64,000 nucleotides of DNA from Pterois miles (lineage: Eukaryota > Chordata > Actinopteri > Perciformes > Scorpaenidae): the NCBI GenBank assembly GCA_947000775.1, contig CAMQGK010000637.1, positions 21,351,001 through 21,415,000 of the forward strand, written 5' to 3'. The notes beneath the pieces are model-generated. The model did not search any database. It was not told the DNA's origin and saw only the letters and a list, made by a program, of their open reading frames with translations. Below, one piece after another: positions 26,819-37,745 of the stretch; within the stretch, counting starts at the first letter, position 1, and each line of letters opens with the position of its first letter. The position numbers and the translations under genes were made by a program.

Positions 26819-28597
26819 GACAATGATTTAAATGAAGACTATTCAAGTGTTCGTACTGGGGAGTTGATTTACCTCGAAAAAAAATTATCTTCTGATTTAC
26901 AGACCAAAAGTCCAAAAGGGCCGCAACGCTACCACAGCGCCATCTAGTAGCTGCAGTAAAAAAAAAAAAAAAAGCACCAGAGTTTCATCTTTTTGCTTCT
27001 ATACTCTTCCCTGAGAGCTGGATGAGAAGGCTGATCCCACTCTGGTGTCTCTCTGTGAAAAATGTGAAGCTCTGGCCAGGAGACGGCTATCTTAGCGTGG
27101 CATAAAGATGGTAGCTTGTTTAATTTGTGAAAAAAAGTGTATCAAAGAATGGTTTCACAGGGAGCTCTGTGCCAGACTGTTTCTTGGTTGAGTGCAATAA
27201 CCTCCTGGAGTGACATCTCACAGCTGTAGTTTTATATTTACCGGACAGATATTAAAGTGTTAAAGTATTCCTTTAATGTGGATCTTTCACATCTGATTGA
27301 TGCATAGCCAATCCATTTAATAAGATTAGCATTGCTGCCAATACTCATTATATTGAATTTTTGTCACCACATTTAACAATTTCAGATCTCTATTTAGCTG
27401 TTGTCAAGTTCAACCTCACTTCTGGCAAAGACATCCCCACGAGACCTCCTAAGGGATACTGTAACCACGCAGATAAGCGACATGTCCTGAGTGAGGAGAG
27501 TCTCGGGCAGACAGATGCTGCAGCCTGACCTCTGATAACTGTGTTAGGGAGCTTGGCGTGATGGCAGAGAAATCGAAATACTGTTGCAAGCGCAGCCTGC
27601 CTGCCTGCCTGAAAATATCTGCACAGACTTCATTCCTGCAGCTACTACACAAGACTTCAGGGAGCTGATGTGCCTGGTCTTGACCGACTGTTGTGAATGA
27701 TGAATCAGAGCACGGAGGTAAATCTGAGTCAGACATGAGAATGTTGGTGAGATGAACAAGGCTAAGGTCAAGAAGAGAGCATCTAAAAATGAGATCTGTC
27801 GTGTCAGGCTTGCCACAACTGATGCTGAAAGGCCTTGAAGACACTCTTTTTGCAAGTCTGTTTATTTTTAGATTTATTTTTTCTTTATGTACTGTAGTCA
27901 CTTTTAAGGAGCTTCACAGGAAAGACACACCTGACAAGAAGACGTGCCTGTCAACACAGTTAATAGGCCACTTTGGTGAGCTCTGAGCTGGATCTCAGGA
28001 GAGGTTGCTCCGTTATAGAAGCCACTTGTCAGGTAATTTCTACCCCTGCGTAAGAGATTAGGGGAAGAGTCACATAGCCAATTACTGTCATTACAACGTC
28101 TCACAACATTAAGACACACACGACAGATCCATCTTGATTGTTGTGCCATCTCAGAGGTTAATAACAGGGGGCAAAATGTAATTGCTGTACATTTGATTGA
28201 GCCAAATTCATGAGCCACAAGATGAAGCACTTTAAGAACAATCACCGCTAAATCAACCCTCTGTCACATTAGTCAACTTCATCATTAGGCAAGGCTTTTG
28301 GATTTACTGCTCTGAATAATAGTCGAAATGTAAATGTGGAATGTGGTTGTGATTTATGTCGGCTCGTAACCTGAAATATTGATTAGAAGGATACACTTTG
28401 TTTTTATACTTTTACAAACAATTAGCCACATAATTGATTAGTTGATCGTTAAGAAGCCTTTTTTTTTCAAGCAAAAACACCAAACATTTCTTAAACCAAG
28501 CTTCTCAATTAAGAGGATTTGCCGCTTTTCTTTGTCTTATGTGATCAGAAACTGAATAATTGGGTTTTGGACTGTTGGTTTGACAGTTTAATGGTAG
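26819..28597. other. Intronic DNA, no gene recognised
   Basis: An A16 run lies at 26958-26973 after CATCTAGTAGCTGCAGT, a word seen beside fish repeats; 26930-27250 may be an old dispersed repeat. The 150-codon minus frame at 27449-27901 has no domain and is not called. A (CTGC)4 tract lies near 27597. Confidence 0.4.
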
Positions 28598-29403
28598 TGT
28601 GTGTAGCATTTGGTGGCATCTAATGGTATGGTTGCAGATTGAAACCGAGTACCCCTCCTCTCTCTCCTCCTTTTCCAAGACTGTGGTAACATGAGCTGCC
28701 AAGTACAAAACCGTGGTAACGCCATTCACCTCGCTCAGAGGCTATCCTTATAATAACAACTGGTAACTGGAGAGATGCCAGTTCACCTCATGGGCACAGA
28801 TGAGGTGGCCTTGAAAAAGGCACCGAACCCAAAGACTGCTCCCCCGGCACTATATAGTAGCTGCCCACTGCTAAAAGCATAGACTAAAGTTCACTGTGCG
28901 CTGTGCTGTGTACAATATGTAAGTAGTATATGCACAATACAATGTGAATTTCCCCTCTGGGATGAATAAAGTATCTACCTACCTACCTACCTATCTATCT
29001 ATCTATTTACAATGTGTGGCAATAAAAGTTGATTTTTTACATGCATCATTTTACATTTACAACAGAAGAAGAAGAAGTCTTCAGACAGTGGCGACAGTTT
29101 TGCCCTCTGTGACTCTTGTTACCGCAGTTTCACAGGCGTGTCGGAGAACTACGGTGGCCTTCAGGTAAAGTGAAAACATGAAAGTGTCTCTCTAGAGCCA
29201 GTGTTTGGTTTGTCCGCTCTGGGCTACTGTAGAATCATGGTGGAGCAACATGGCGAACTCTGTGAAGAGGATCCGCTCCCTACGTGCAGTAGATATGAAG
29301 GGCTCTTTCCCAGCTAACAAAAACACAACGGTCATTAGTTCCAGGTAATTATACACTACTGAAAACACAGCTATGAATGTTATATTCCATTTCTGCTATA
29401 GGA
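28598..29403 (+). mobile_element. 'GGTCCAGTG/GGGCTACTGTAG' MITE family, copy interrupted by a SINE body
   Basis: 28598-28735 carries TGGTGGCATCTAATGGTATGGTTGCAGATTG. After a SINE-like insertion (28761-29010), the family resumes at about 29060 with GGCGACAGTTTTGCC, CGGAGAACTACGGTGGCCTT, GGGCTACTGTAGAATCATGG and ends TTATATTCCATTTCTGCTA. The same words, in the same order, occur at 32705-32896 and 60290-61045. No coding capacity. Confidence 0.6.
28761..29010 (+). mobile_element. Headless family-1 SINE with (ACCT)n(ATCT)n tail
   Basis: GGTAACTGGAGAGATGCCAGTTCACCTC matches the body of the SINE at 32898, continuing through AAGGCACCGAACCC to GTGAATTTCCCCTCTGGGATGAATAAAG. The tRNA-like head is absent and the tail is ACCT/ATCT units (28976-29007) instead of TTC, so it is a 5'-truncated and diverged relative. 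Confidence 0.65.
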
Positions 29404-29674
29404 AACTGATGGGCCTTTTTCTCTATTTTTTTCACTAAATTACTCATCACCCTAAATTAATAAATAATCTGCATTAAATATCTCATTACAGTGTTTTTCT
29501 TGGCTCAAAATGAAGCAGAGGTGGTACCATCCTGAACCTTGGACCCTCTAAGGGGGGTCCGGGGTCACGCTCCCCCGTACATTTTAAAATTAAATGCATC
29601 ATTCTGGTGCACTCTGAAAGCATGACTAGATCTTGTGCTCTCGTAAATAATTTTGTGCTCTAGTGCACTTTACA

Positions 29675-29898
29675 CTACTCAAGTACTGTACTAAAGTACA
29701 ATTATAAGGCACTTATACTTTACTTGAATATTTTTATTTTATGTAACTTTATAGCCCACTTCTACTCCACTGCATCTCAAAGGGAAATGTTGTACTTTTT
29801 ACTTCAATTATTTATTTGACATTAACAATATTAGTCACTAGCTATGTACAGATTCAGATTCTTAATACTAAATAAAAATGAAGTAATAAACTGTGGTG

Positions 29899-29978
<80 letters not shown>

Positions 29979-30110
29979 CATGTATTATATAATAATATTA
30001 GAACATAAATAAAAGTATATATTGATGCTAATACTTTTGTACTTTAATAACATTTTGAATATAGGACATTTACTTTTAGCAGAGTATTTTTATACTGTGG
30101 TATTACATCT
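29675..30110 (+). repeat. Dispersed repeat 'AAGTACTGTACTAAAGTAC' with internal (AT)n expansion
   Basis: CTCAAGTACTGTACTAAAGTACAATTATAAGGCACTTATACTTTACTTGAATATTT, then CTTCTACTCCACTGCATCTCAAAGGGAAATGTTGTACTTTTTAC, is a very common teleost interspersed repeat. It is split near its middle by a 74-bp AT run (29904-29977), after which the right part (TAATACTTTTGTACTTTAATAAC) resumes. No open frame of note. Confidence 0.65.
29904..29977 (+). repeat. (AT)n microsatellite, about 74 bp
   Basis: A pure AT run inside the AAGTACTGTACT repeat, probably grown by slippage from an AT-rich seed in that element. Confidence 0.95.
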
Positions 30111-30159
30111 TCCATCACATCTCTGGTTTAATCATAAACACACTGGTTGTCACACCCAC

Positions 30160-30650
30160 AAAGCATCAGGGTAAACGAGACGGGGTCTGTGTTTCGAGGC
30201 AGGTGGGTTGTCGACATCATCACAGACCTGACACTGAGGTCAGTCCACCCCAGCTGACAGTCGCACCCCGAGTAGGTGACCGTCCCTCCCCACAGGGAGA
30301 GAGGGAACAGTGAGCCCTCACTCAGTGAGCCACTTTCACCCCCGGGCCCCCGGGCCTTTCCGAGCCAAACTAGAGCAGTGTGCGGACCGTCATGGCACCA
30401 GCCAGCCCACCTGCTGAAGTGAAAAGTACTTTCGGTTCATTATGAAACTGTTCAGGCACACATGTAGAGGCGGATGTAGCGGCTTTCACAAATGCAGACT
30501 GCCGCTTGCGACAGCATTCATAAACCCCAGCTAGCAATATTAAACTATATTAAAACGTTGGACGGCAGGGAAAAGGAGTTTTGTTTACTTTAGTGGGCTT
30601 TTTTGTTGTGGTGGTGAAAACGTCACCAGCGAAGGCACTGTCGCTCCAGC
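30160..30650. other. CpG-rich patch inside intron 1
   Basis: About 490 bp with clearly more CpG and GC than its surroundings, including the palindromic CCCGGGCCCCCGGGCC near 30342 and words such as CGAGACGGGG, GTCGCACCCCGAG and GTGCGGACCGTCATGG. No convincing exon or repeat identity. It could be an intronic regulatory island, an alternative first exon, or a GC-rich transposon fragment. Confidence 0.4.
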
Positions 30651-32704
30651 TTTGCAGCACTCCTACCTAAAAAACAAAACAGATGGATCGTTTTTTTCTT
30701 CTTTGGCAGTTTGGCCATGCCTTTCCTGTTTCACTGTGCTGATTATGACACAGCGGCACCACCACATCGGTGTAATGCCACAACTGCAGTTACAAATGAC
30801 AGAAATCCATCAAGTGCAATGCATATTAGAAAATAGTGCTTTCCACAAAGACACCTTGAGTAACTAAGAGTTTTTTCGAGAGATGGAGGCGGGGCAAAGT
30901 TTGACAGCGGTGGCCGCCTCTTAATTCTCTATGCAGGAAAAACCCTGCATTAGACCCACTGTCATTGAACATGTTCTGGTCTTTTACAAAATCATTCAAA
31001 ACACTTTCTGAGAGGCAGTACAGTATGGATGGCGCAATGCTGTAGGCATGCATGATGCTTGCTTTGCAGTAAGTGTGTATAGTTGTGTTTTAGCTGTGCA
31101 TAATGCATGTTATGGAGGCTGCTCAGGGAATAAACAATGTAGGTCTGCAAACTCCGCTGTAGCCTATACATGTTATGTATGTTTTTCATTAATCTTATGT
31201 TTTAATATTTTATTAATGTCTACATCTTGCTTCAAACTGGATGAAAAAGTGTGCCTTTCATCTTAAACTAGAACTAGCTGTGTACGTTGTACTGGGTTGT
31301 TCAGTAGCATACCTCAGTGATCAAGGATTACACATCAAGTTCGCACAAGGCCTCGCACCCACCCTGCCACGGCTCTCTACAGACATCACAGACGTTGTTT
31401 TTTTGTGGCTCTGTCTCAAATACTGCCACTCTGATTCAAGGTTTTTCCCATATTTTTGAAATTAATCCTTATATGTTCATGTCTACGGTATCCCAGCCTT
31501 GAACACCTTCATTTGGTTAAATGGCATGCTATTTTACTGATGTCTGTGATTGATTTTAATTAGCTGGATATTTTTTCTGTCTCTGTCTCTCTAATGCTAC
31601 TTTGCAATGCTAAAGAACATCATACTGTAAATACAATTTCTTTAATGTTACAATAAACAGAAAGCCACAAAGGAAGCTGACAACATTTTGTCAAGCTTTG
31701 GGTGTCTAATGTGATGCTCATCACTTTTCTTTACAGTAAAGTGCTCCCTATTTTCTCTGTTGGCATTTCCTGGTTAATGAGGATAAAGTGATTCTCTAAT
31801 GATCAGAACAGATGCGACATCTCTGCTGGGACATATACGACAGTCTTTGGCTTCAAGGGCTTCAACAATCAAAACTGACAACGATTCATCAAACATCAAA
31901 CTTTTTTCAAACAGAATATCTGCACAGCAACTGCTGTTTGTACATCAATATGGGGCATTTCAAACTGTTACTTCAAAAGCAAGCAAACAAACTTGGAACA
32001 ACACCCACTACAAGACCTTTGTCACCAGACAACCCTCCTACAATCTGTTGCTTGGAACGCAAGCGTGGAGAGAAGCTTTATGCAGGTTTTCTTAAATTGA
32101 CAGTGATTAAACATTGTCGAGAACTCGTTTGCTGCTTTCTTCTGACCCTAAAATACTTTTACTAGTGCTGTCTGTGCTGCCTTCTGTTCAGCTGGCCCCA
32201 CCAAACTATAAAACTTGCTTTCACTGAATTATGCCTCTGATTTGTATCCACTGATGGCTATTAATTCCTTGAACAGGGATGAAAAGAGGAGCATATTAAA
32301 ACAATAACAGGGGCCTGTGCTGTTTAAGAATGATGAGACAATAATGTCAGCAATCGGTCACACAGTATTAACCTCACAAGTGCCCCGGTTAAACACAAAC
32401 CAGCCTGCACGTATTGGATTACATAAAACGAGTCAAAGTTTAAATTATGTTCGGTCACTCTACGCACATTCGTTATCTCTCAACCACAATTCAAAATGTC
32501 TGAAAAGAGCAACAATGGTTGCTGTTGTACAGGGATTGTTTCTTGCAGACAAGACTGAAACACCCTGTGATTGGTTAGTTCATTGCCACGGTGCTACCTA
32601 TCACTTCCTGTGAGCAAAATTAAGTAAATAATATTGTCAGGTACAGTGTGTTCCACACTTAAAAAAAAATTGTACACATAACTTGATTCATGTATCGTTA
32701 TGCT
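30651..32704. other. Intronic DNA, no features recognised
   Basis: Several short overlapping open frames (30652-31502, 31799-32165) have no domain, and none looks like an exon. No repeat family recognised. Confidence 0.45.
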
Positions 32705-32897
32705 TAAAAGGTCCAGTGATCTGGCAGCATCTAGTGGTGACGTTGCAGATTGCAACCAACTGAAACCTCTCATGTGTGCCAAGCCTGTAGAACTACGACG
32801 GCCGCCGCAAAAATGTGAAAATGCAATGCCCTATCTTGAGCCAGTGTTTGTTTGGTTTGTCCTTCTGGGCTACTGTAGAAACATGACATCTATGGGG

Positions 32898-33222
32898 GCG
32901 GCAGTAGCTCAGTCTGTAGGGAGTTGGCTTGGGAACCGGAGGGTCACCGGTTCAAGTCCCGACATGGACCAAAAAACTGAGTGTGAACTGGTAGCTGGAG
33001 AGGTGCCAGTTTACCTCTTGGGCACTGCCGAGGTGCCCCTGAGCAAGGCACCAAACCCCCAACTGCTCGGGGCGCTTGTCAGGAGCAGCCCCCTCACTCT
33101 GACACCTCTCCATTAATGCATGTATGTGTGTTTCAGGTCTGCATGTACCATGTATAAGTTTAACAGAGTGTAAATTGAATTTCCCCATTGTGGGACTAAT
33201 AAAGGTAGATCTTCTTCTTCTT
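32898..33222 (+). mobile_element. tRNA-derived SINE, family 1 (copy 1)
   Basis: The head GGCAGTAGCTCAGTCTGTAGG resembles a polymerase III A box and GGTTCAAGTCC a B box. The body contains GGTAGCTGGAGAGGTGCCAG and GAGCAAGGCACCAAACCCCC, and the 3' end reads GAATTTCCCCATTGTGGGACTAATAAAGG with a (TTC)n tail. It is nearly identical to the minus-strand copy at 59384-59713; their conceptual translations across 78 codons differ at one position. Recent activity is likely. Confidence 0.85.

Positions 33223-33225
<3 letters not shown>

Positions 33226-33294
<69 letters not shown>
33226..33294 (+). repeat. (TA)n microsatellite grown from a SINE tail, about 69 bp
   Basis: A TA run that directly follows the TTC tail of the SINE and ends in ACATACATA at the border of the next element. 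Confidence 0.95.
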
Positions 33295-33298
<4 letters not shown>

Positions 33299-33302
33299 CA
33301 TA

Positions 33303-33772
33303 TAAACCCTCACAGGTACTGCATTTAGCATAAAAAATATGCTCAAATCATAACATGGTATACTGAAGCCTAAAAGACAACAGCTGCCAGTGTGTCAGTG
33401 TGCTGACTTGACTATGACTTGCCCCAAACTGCATGTGATTATCATGAAGTGGGCATAAAGGGGAAAAGGGGAGTAAAGGGGAGACTTGTTGGTACCCATA
33501 GAACCCATTTTCACTCACATATCTTGAGGTCAGAGATCAAAGGACCCCTCTGAAAATGGCCATGACAATAAGATCTTCCAAAATTTTAGCGTTATTCAGC
33601 CTCCTTCCTGACAAGTATGACATGGTTGGTATCAATGGATTCATTTGATTTTCTAGTTTTATATGAAACCAGTATTTTCACTCCAGCTTTGAATCTGAGC
33701 CCGCTGCAACCTAAAAAGTTGCATTAATGAGTTAAAGAAATTTGTGTCGTTAAAAAACATTTGTGTTAACAC
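33303..33772 (+). mobile_element. GGGCYGTCAA-family element lacking both termini (copy 3)
   Basis: It begins inside the family at AAACCCTCACAGGTACTGCATTTAGCATAAAAAATATG and ends at TTTGTGTTAACAC, about 25 bp short of the terminus. It contains a local GGGGAAAAGGGGAGTAAAGGGGAG expansion near 33456. It is in the same orientation as copies 1 and 2. Confidence 0.75.
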
Positions 33773-33800
33773 TATGATGTTAAAAATTAACCATTTAACC

Positions 33801-34534
33801 GATAACCGACATTAACGATAACGATTAGCGCTATCGGTTTAAACAGTTAATAGAAATATTATTTGTTAATTAAAAAGCTGAGAAAAATGCAGAGGAGTGC
33901 CTCGTCACTTTAAGGAGAAAAGCTGGTCCACCTTAAGAGAGAGCCGGAGCAGATACAGGAAGTTGGCTCGAGACTTCCAGCTGAGGAGTTGTAGCTTGTA
34001 GCCTTGTAGCATTTACACACCGACAAATAAACTGTACACACACTGTCTGCTATAGCTAGGTTCACTGTAATAACGCTACCGACAAAGCCACACTCGCCGA
34101 CGCCACACACATGGTCTGTCGGAAACTTGCTGAAGTTATGCTACAGCGGGTACGAAGCCACTGGCAACGCTAGCAGGTAGCAGCTGCAAATGTAGCACAA
34201 ACACAGCTGTTTGTAGGATAATCACTATCGTTAATCTGGGCAGACACACTGCTGACAACGTGCTGAAGTAAACTAAATGTACGGTGTAGACTTTTACTGG
34301 GAAAGTGGCTGCATGTCCTCGACACTACACGCAGCACCGTGGCTGCTAACGCTGCCGGACGGTGAACTGGGGACAGTGAATGCAGCACCGTGGCTGCTAC
34401 AGTAGCTCTCCTGATGGTGAACTGTTGATTCAGTTGTCTGTTGTGCTCATATAATGCAGCTGGGGCACCGCTGCATGCCAGGCACAAATCTTGTCGGTTA
34501 ACAGTTGATAATCAGTTAAGGAGGGTCGGTTATC
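33801..34534. mobile_element. GATAACCGAC TIR element, 734 bp, non-autonomous
   Basis: 10-bp perfect inverted ends: GATAACCGAC at 33801-33810 and GTCGGTTATC at 34525-34534. The ends are followed by ATTAACGATAACG-type AT-rich DNA, while the centre is CpG- and GC-richer with GCTAACGC words. No transposase frame. Internally an 18-bp unit (GCAGCACCGTGGCTGCTA) occurs at 34331 and 34382. Confidence 0.65.
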
Positions 34535-34575
34535 AACCAATAGGTCCCCCTAAATTCTACACACTGCATTTAACT

Positions 34576-35190
34576 GTGACTGACGGTTAACTAAACAAAT
34601 GGGGTCAAGGGTACCAATAAACCTCCTCCTGTCCATAAAAAAATCAGGGCTTTATTAGGTAAATCTTGTTGTGACCTCAGGTATTAACTCCAAATTTTAA
34701 GCCATTTCTCATGTCTGTAATTGTGAGCTAATGTGTTTCCAATAGTTGAACACAATCCTAGTGTGACCTTTACTTCATCATTTCTACCATTGATTGGCCA
34801 CCTCCCGCTGCATGAACTTCAATTTACACCTAATTAGTGCTGAACACCTTAAACATATCAGCGGATTTCCACACACATCTCTGCATAACTGTATTACACA
34901 CCCAAACACACACAGGTGGCTGCAGATATTTCTACGGACATTTATTTTGGCATCTCTTGGAATTAGTTTTTCTCATTTGAATTTCACTTTACTTAGGTCA
35001 AGGCACTCAAAATATTTCACACAGATTTCTAAACGTGAACTTGACTTTGTGGCTGAATGGATGACACTGTCATCTTATAGGAAAAAAGAGAGTTTGGCCT
35101 TTTTTGTGTAAAGTTTGAATGCTTTTCGTATTTTCAAGAGGTTCAGGTTTCCTACCGAGTGCAAATATATGCAAGTCTGGTGAAGGAGAG
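34576..35190. other. Intronic DNA, no features recognised
   Basis: The open frame at 34794-35111 has no domain or splice context. Nothing else seen. Confidence 0.45.
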
Positions 35191-35251
35191 ACCCTAAATT
35201 GCCCCTAGGTGTGAATGAGTGTGAATGTGATTGTGTGTTAGCCTGTGACAG
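35191..35251 (+). mobile_element. Short LINE 3'-end fragment
   Basis: ACCCTAAATTGCCCCTAGGTGTGAATGAGTGTGAATGTG...GCCTGTGACAGGCC matches the central part of the LINE 3' end at 26600-26818. Only about 60 bp remain. Confidence 0.6.
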
Positions 35252-36009
35252 GCCACTCACATCTCCATAAGTTTCACTGCCTTTTACATGCTGGTATAGT
35301 CAATTATACTGAAAGAGACCATTAGATTAGCCTATTAGTTATGAGATATTTTAAATTACATAGGAGTGTGGAATGTGAGGTTCAAATCTGCAAATTACTG
35401 ATTCAACTCTATTAAAAAAACAATACATGATTAAAAATGATTATTGAACTATCTGATATCTGTGATTTAACATTAATATTTGATACACACAAACTTTATA
35501 ATACAATAGGGTTACAGAGTCAGTTATTCATGGCAGAGAGCATGATTCTTAGTTTGCCACAGATCTAGTCATAAGAGTAAATAATACGTAAATAAGGCAT
35601 ATTTTGATTTGGAAAGGATGTTTCTGAAATGGTTACTTAAACCTACTGAGTCATGATGATATGCAGGTAGGATAAGTGATAAAATATTAAAATGCTTTTA
35701 CAGCTCTGTTGTAGATTAATATCTTGAAACAAATGTTAAATTTGAGCATCAAGTTACTCCCCATAAGCCTAATTTCCCTACACATATACAAGGTACTTCC
35801 TAATGTTACTGCAGAAAATGTTACCTACCATCTCTACTAGGCTTTGCACCATGTTTGAAGGCTGTTGAATGGCGTGACTCTCTGTGGCAATCATTTTAAA
35901 ATGCATAGCTGAATTAGAAATGTCATGGAAGAGTTTTCAATCGGAAATTAAACAGGAATGAATGAGGTATAGTGTGATGTATTTACAGGTGAAAAGGGTA
36001 AAATTTTTA
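35252..36009. other. Intronic DNA, AT-rich
   Basis: No exon. Words such as GTAAATAAGGCATATTTTGATT (about 35588) echo the duplicated unit that follows and may be an older, more diverged copy. Confidence 0.4.
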
Positions 36010-36375
36010 ACTAATAGATATCATCATGCAACTTCTCCAGTTGATTACTTACATTAAGACTATTATTTTTGAACTGTATATTTGTTATGTGGAAATAAGG
36101 CTTATCTTAATATGTACTAATTAGATAAACACAGGTTCAAATTTTTTGTTTCATTTTGTTGATATAGTAGAGAAAAATGTTTTCACAGACGGGATTTTGG
36201 ATATCTCTTTTAATCACTTCATAAATCAGAAAATGCTGTCAACAGACAGCACATTTCTAATAGATAGGAGAATGAAATTTTCACAATTGATTACTTATAT
36301 TAAGATGATTGTTTTTTGTATTACAAGTTTTCTGAAACTGTATGCCTAAATATGCAAATGAGGCATTATCTAACG
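36010..36375 (+). repeat. Diverged direct duplication (dispersed repeat units)
   Basis: Two related segments, about 36012-36118 and 36252-36373, share in order CTAATAGATA, TTGATTACTTAYATTAAGA, ATTRTTTTT, AACTGTAT and a (A/G)AAATRAGGC(A/T)T(T)ATCT end. The spacing is about 240 bp. Some of these words are familiar from fish dispersed repeats. Confidence 0.55.
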
Positions 36376-37694
36376 GTAACTTGGGGTAAATTAAGGAGAA
36401 ATCTACAGACGCAAATAGACAAGGTGTAGTATTCTGTCTATTAAGAAGACATGTTAAAAAAAGCCCAAAATCTCAAAACTGACCATTGCATGAAAGGTTT
36501 CTGCCTGGGGGCGTCTCGCCTTAAAAGTATCAATAGTTATGGTGCAGGCATGCATGCAAAAGTAGGCAGAATCAGCATTTAATGGGAAAAAGTTAGAAAT
36601 ATACAAAATAAGCAAGAAAAATCCAATCATTCTCCAACAAAAGAAAAATATGTGTGCACAAATCTGCAATTGCTGACTTGTCCAGGTCACAAAAGCTATC
36701 ATAAGAATGTTCTGTCTAAAAGAAACACATTCAATCTCAGTAACTCCACAGGGGTTGTTGTTTTTTTTCTGTGCTATTTTGTTCTTGGGAAGGGCTGTTT
36801 CAAGAACAAGTGGCCCTTATCAGGCGCTGAGCAGTGAGAGATACCTCTGACAGCCGACATGTTTGAGGCCCAAGTGCTTAATCTCTGGTCTCTGCTACGG
36901 AGCAGCGAGGCACATCACTGAAGCAAGAGGGGAGCGACTGCACGCATTTCAAATCAGCCGACACGAGAAACGGAACGGGAGAAAACCACGTAGCGTGAGC
37001 ATGGGAGCGCTGCTCTAATCGTATCAAAGACTTCTACAAACAAACATGGGTGAACTGTGATTGATGGGAAGGCAGTTAATAGGACTCCCAATCCAACGAT
37101 GTGTGAGAAGGGAGGGTGGCGGGGAGCAGAGATCAATAGCAGCTCGGAAGCATGTTAGGGACTCATACTGAATCAGATTGATGACAGCTGGTGATGATGT
37201 ATTTGGCAATCTAATTTTAACACAAAGTAACTCAGTGATAGTGCTGCCACAAGACTGAACTCAATCCTCATGGGCCAACAGTATCACAGCTGTTGAGAGT
37301 GAAATGTGTGCCTGCCACATGCAGGTGTAAGTAGGGGCAGCAGTGTGGTTTTATCTTTGATTTTCAATTCATGCACTATGCCATGAAAGTGTGTTAAATT
37401 ATTCATCCTTAGTGGAAATCTCACAAATATTTTAGGCCCAAAAATCCTTTTTAGTGCACTGTCAGACTTGGACATAGACTTGGACTGGCTCTTCCAAATT
37501 GATATTGAAAGAACCAGACTGGTAGTTATTCTTAGTGCACTGCAGCCCATCGCAGTCGACAATAGACCGGCTGCATGTTTGATGCAGCCACTCGTTGCTT
37601 TGCACACAGGCGTGAAAATGATGCCAGTAATTTCACTTTCTACCCTCCATCTAACAGCACTGGGCTACACTCAGCTCAGCCAGGGAAGCCAGCT

Positions 37695-37697
<3 letters not shown>
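36376..37697. other. Intronic DNA, no features recognised
   Basis: Unique-looking. 36830-37140 is somewhat GC-richer. The open frame at 37468-37887 owes its length to the following CA run and is not a gene. Confidence 0.45.

Positions 37698-37743
<46 letters not shown>
37698..37743 (+). repeat. (CA)n microsatellite, about 46 bp
   Basis: A pure run of 23 CA units. Confidence 0.95.

Positions 37744-37745
<2 letters not shown>

Larger units (their letters stand above)
32705..34575 (+). mobile_element. Nested transposon stack within a 'GGTCCAGTG' MITE
   Basis: The outer element starts AAAAGGTCCAGTG at 32706 and runs through GGCAGCATCTAGTGGTGACG and GGGCTACTGTAGAAACATG to 32896. Its other end, CCAATAGGTCCCCCTAAATTCTACACACTGCATTTAA, appears at about 34537-34572. 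Between them lie a SINE (32898-33222), a (TA)n tract, a truncated GGGCYGTCAA element (33303-33772) and a GATAACCGAC element (33801-34534). Some host sequence between the insertions seems lost. Confidence 0.55.

Noticed and set aside
27449..27901. 150-codon minus-strand open frame
   Set aside because: No recognisable family and overlapping frames in other phases. It does not resemble an LRP exon.
32898..32975. Possible tRNA gene
   Set aside because: It is the tRNA-derived head of a SINE, with a near-identical copy at 59640-59713.
32700..33116. 138-codon plus-strand open frame and its mirror at 59423-59659
   Set aside because: Both fall on family-1 SINE copies; their similarity to each other is due to the repeat, not a gene family.
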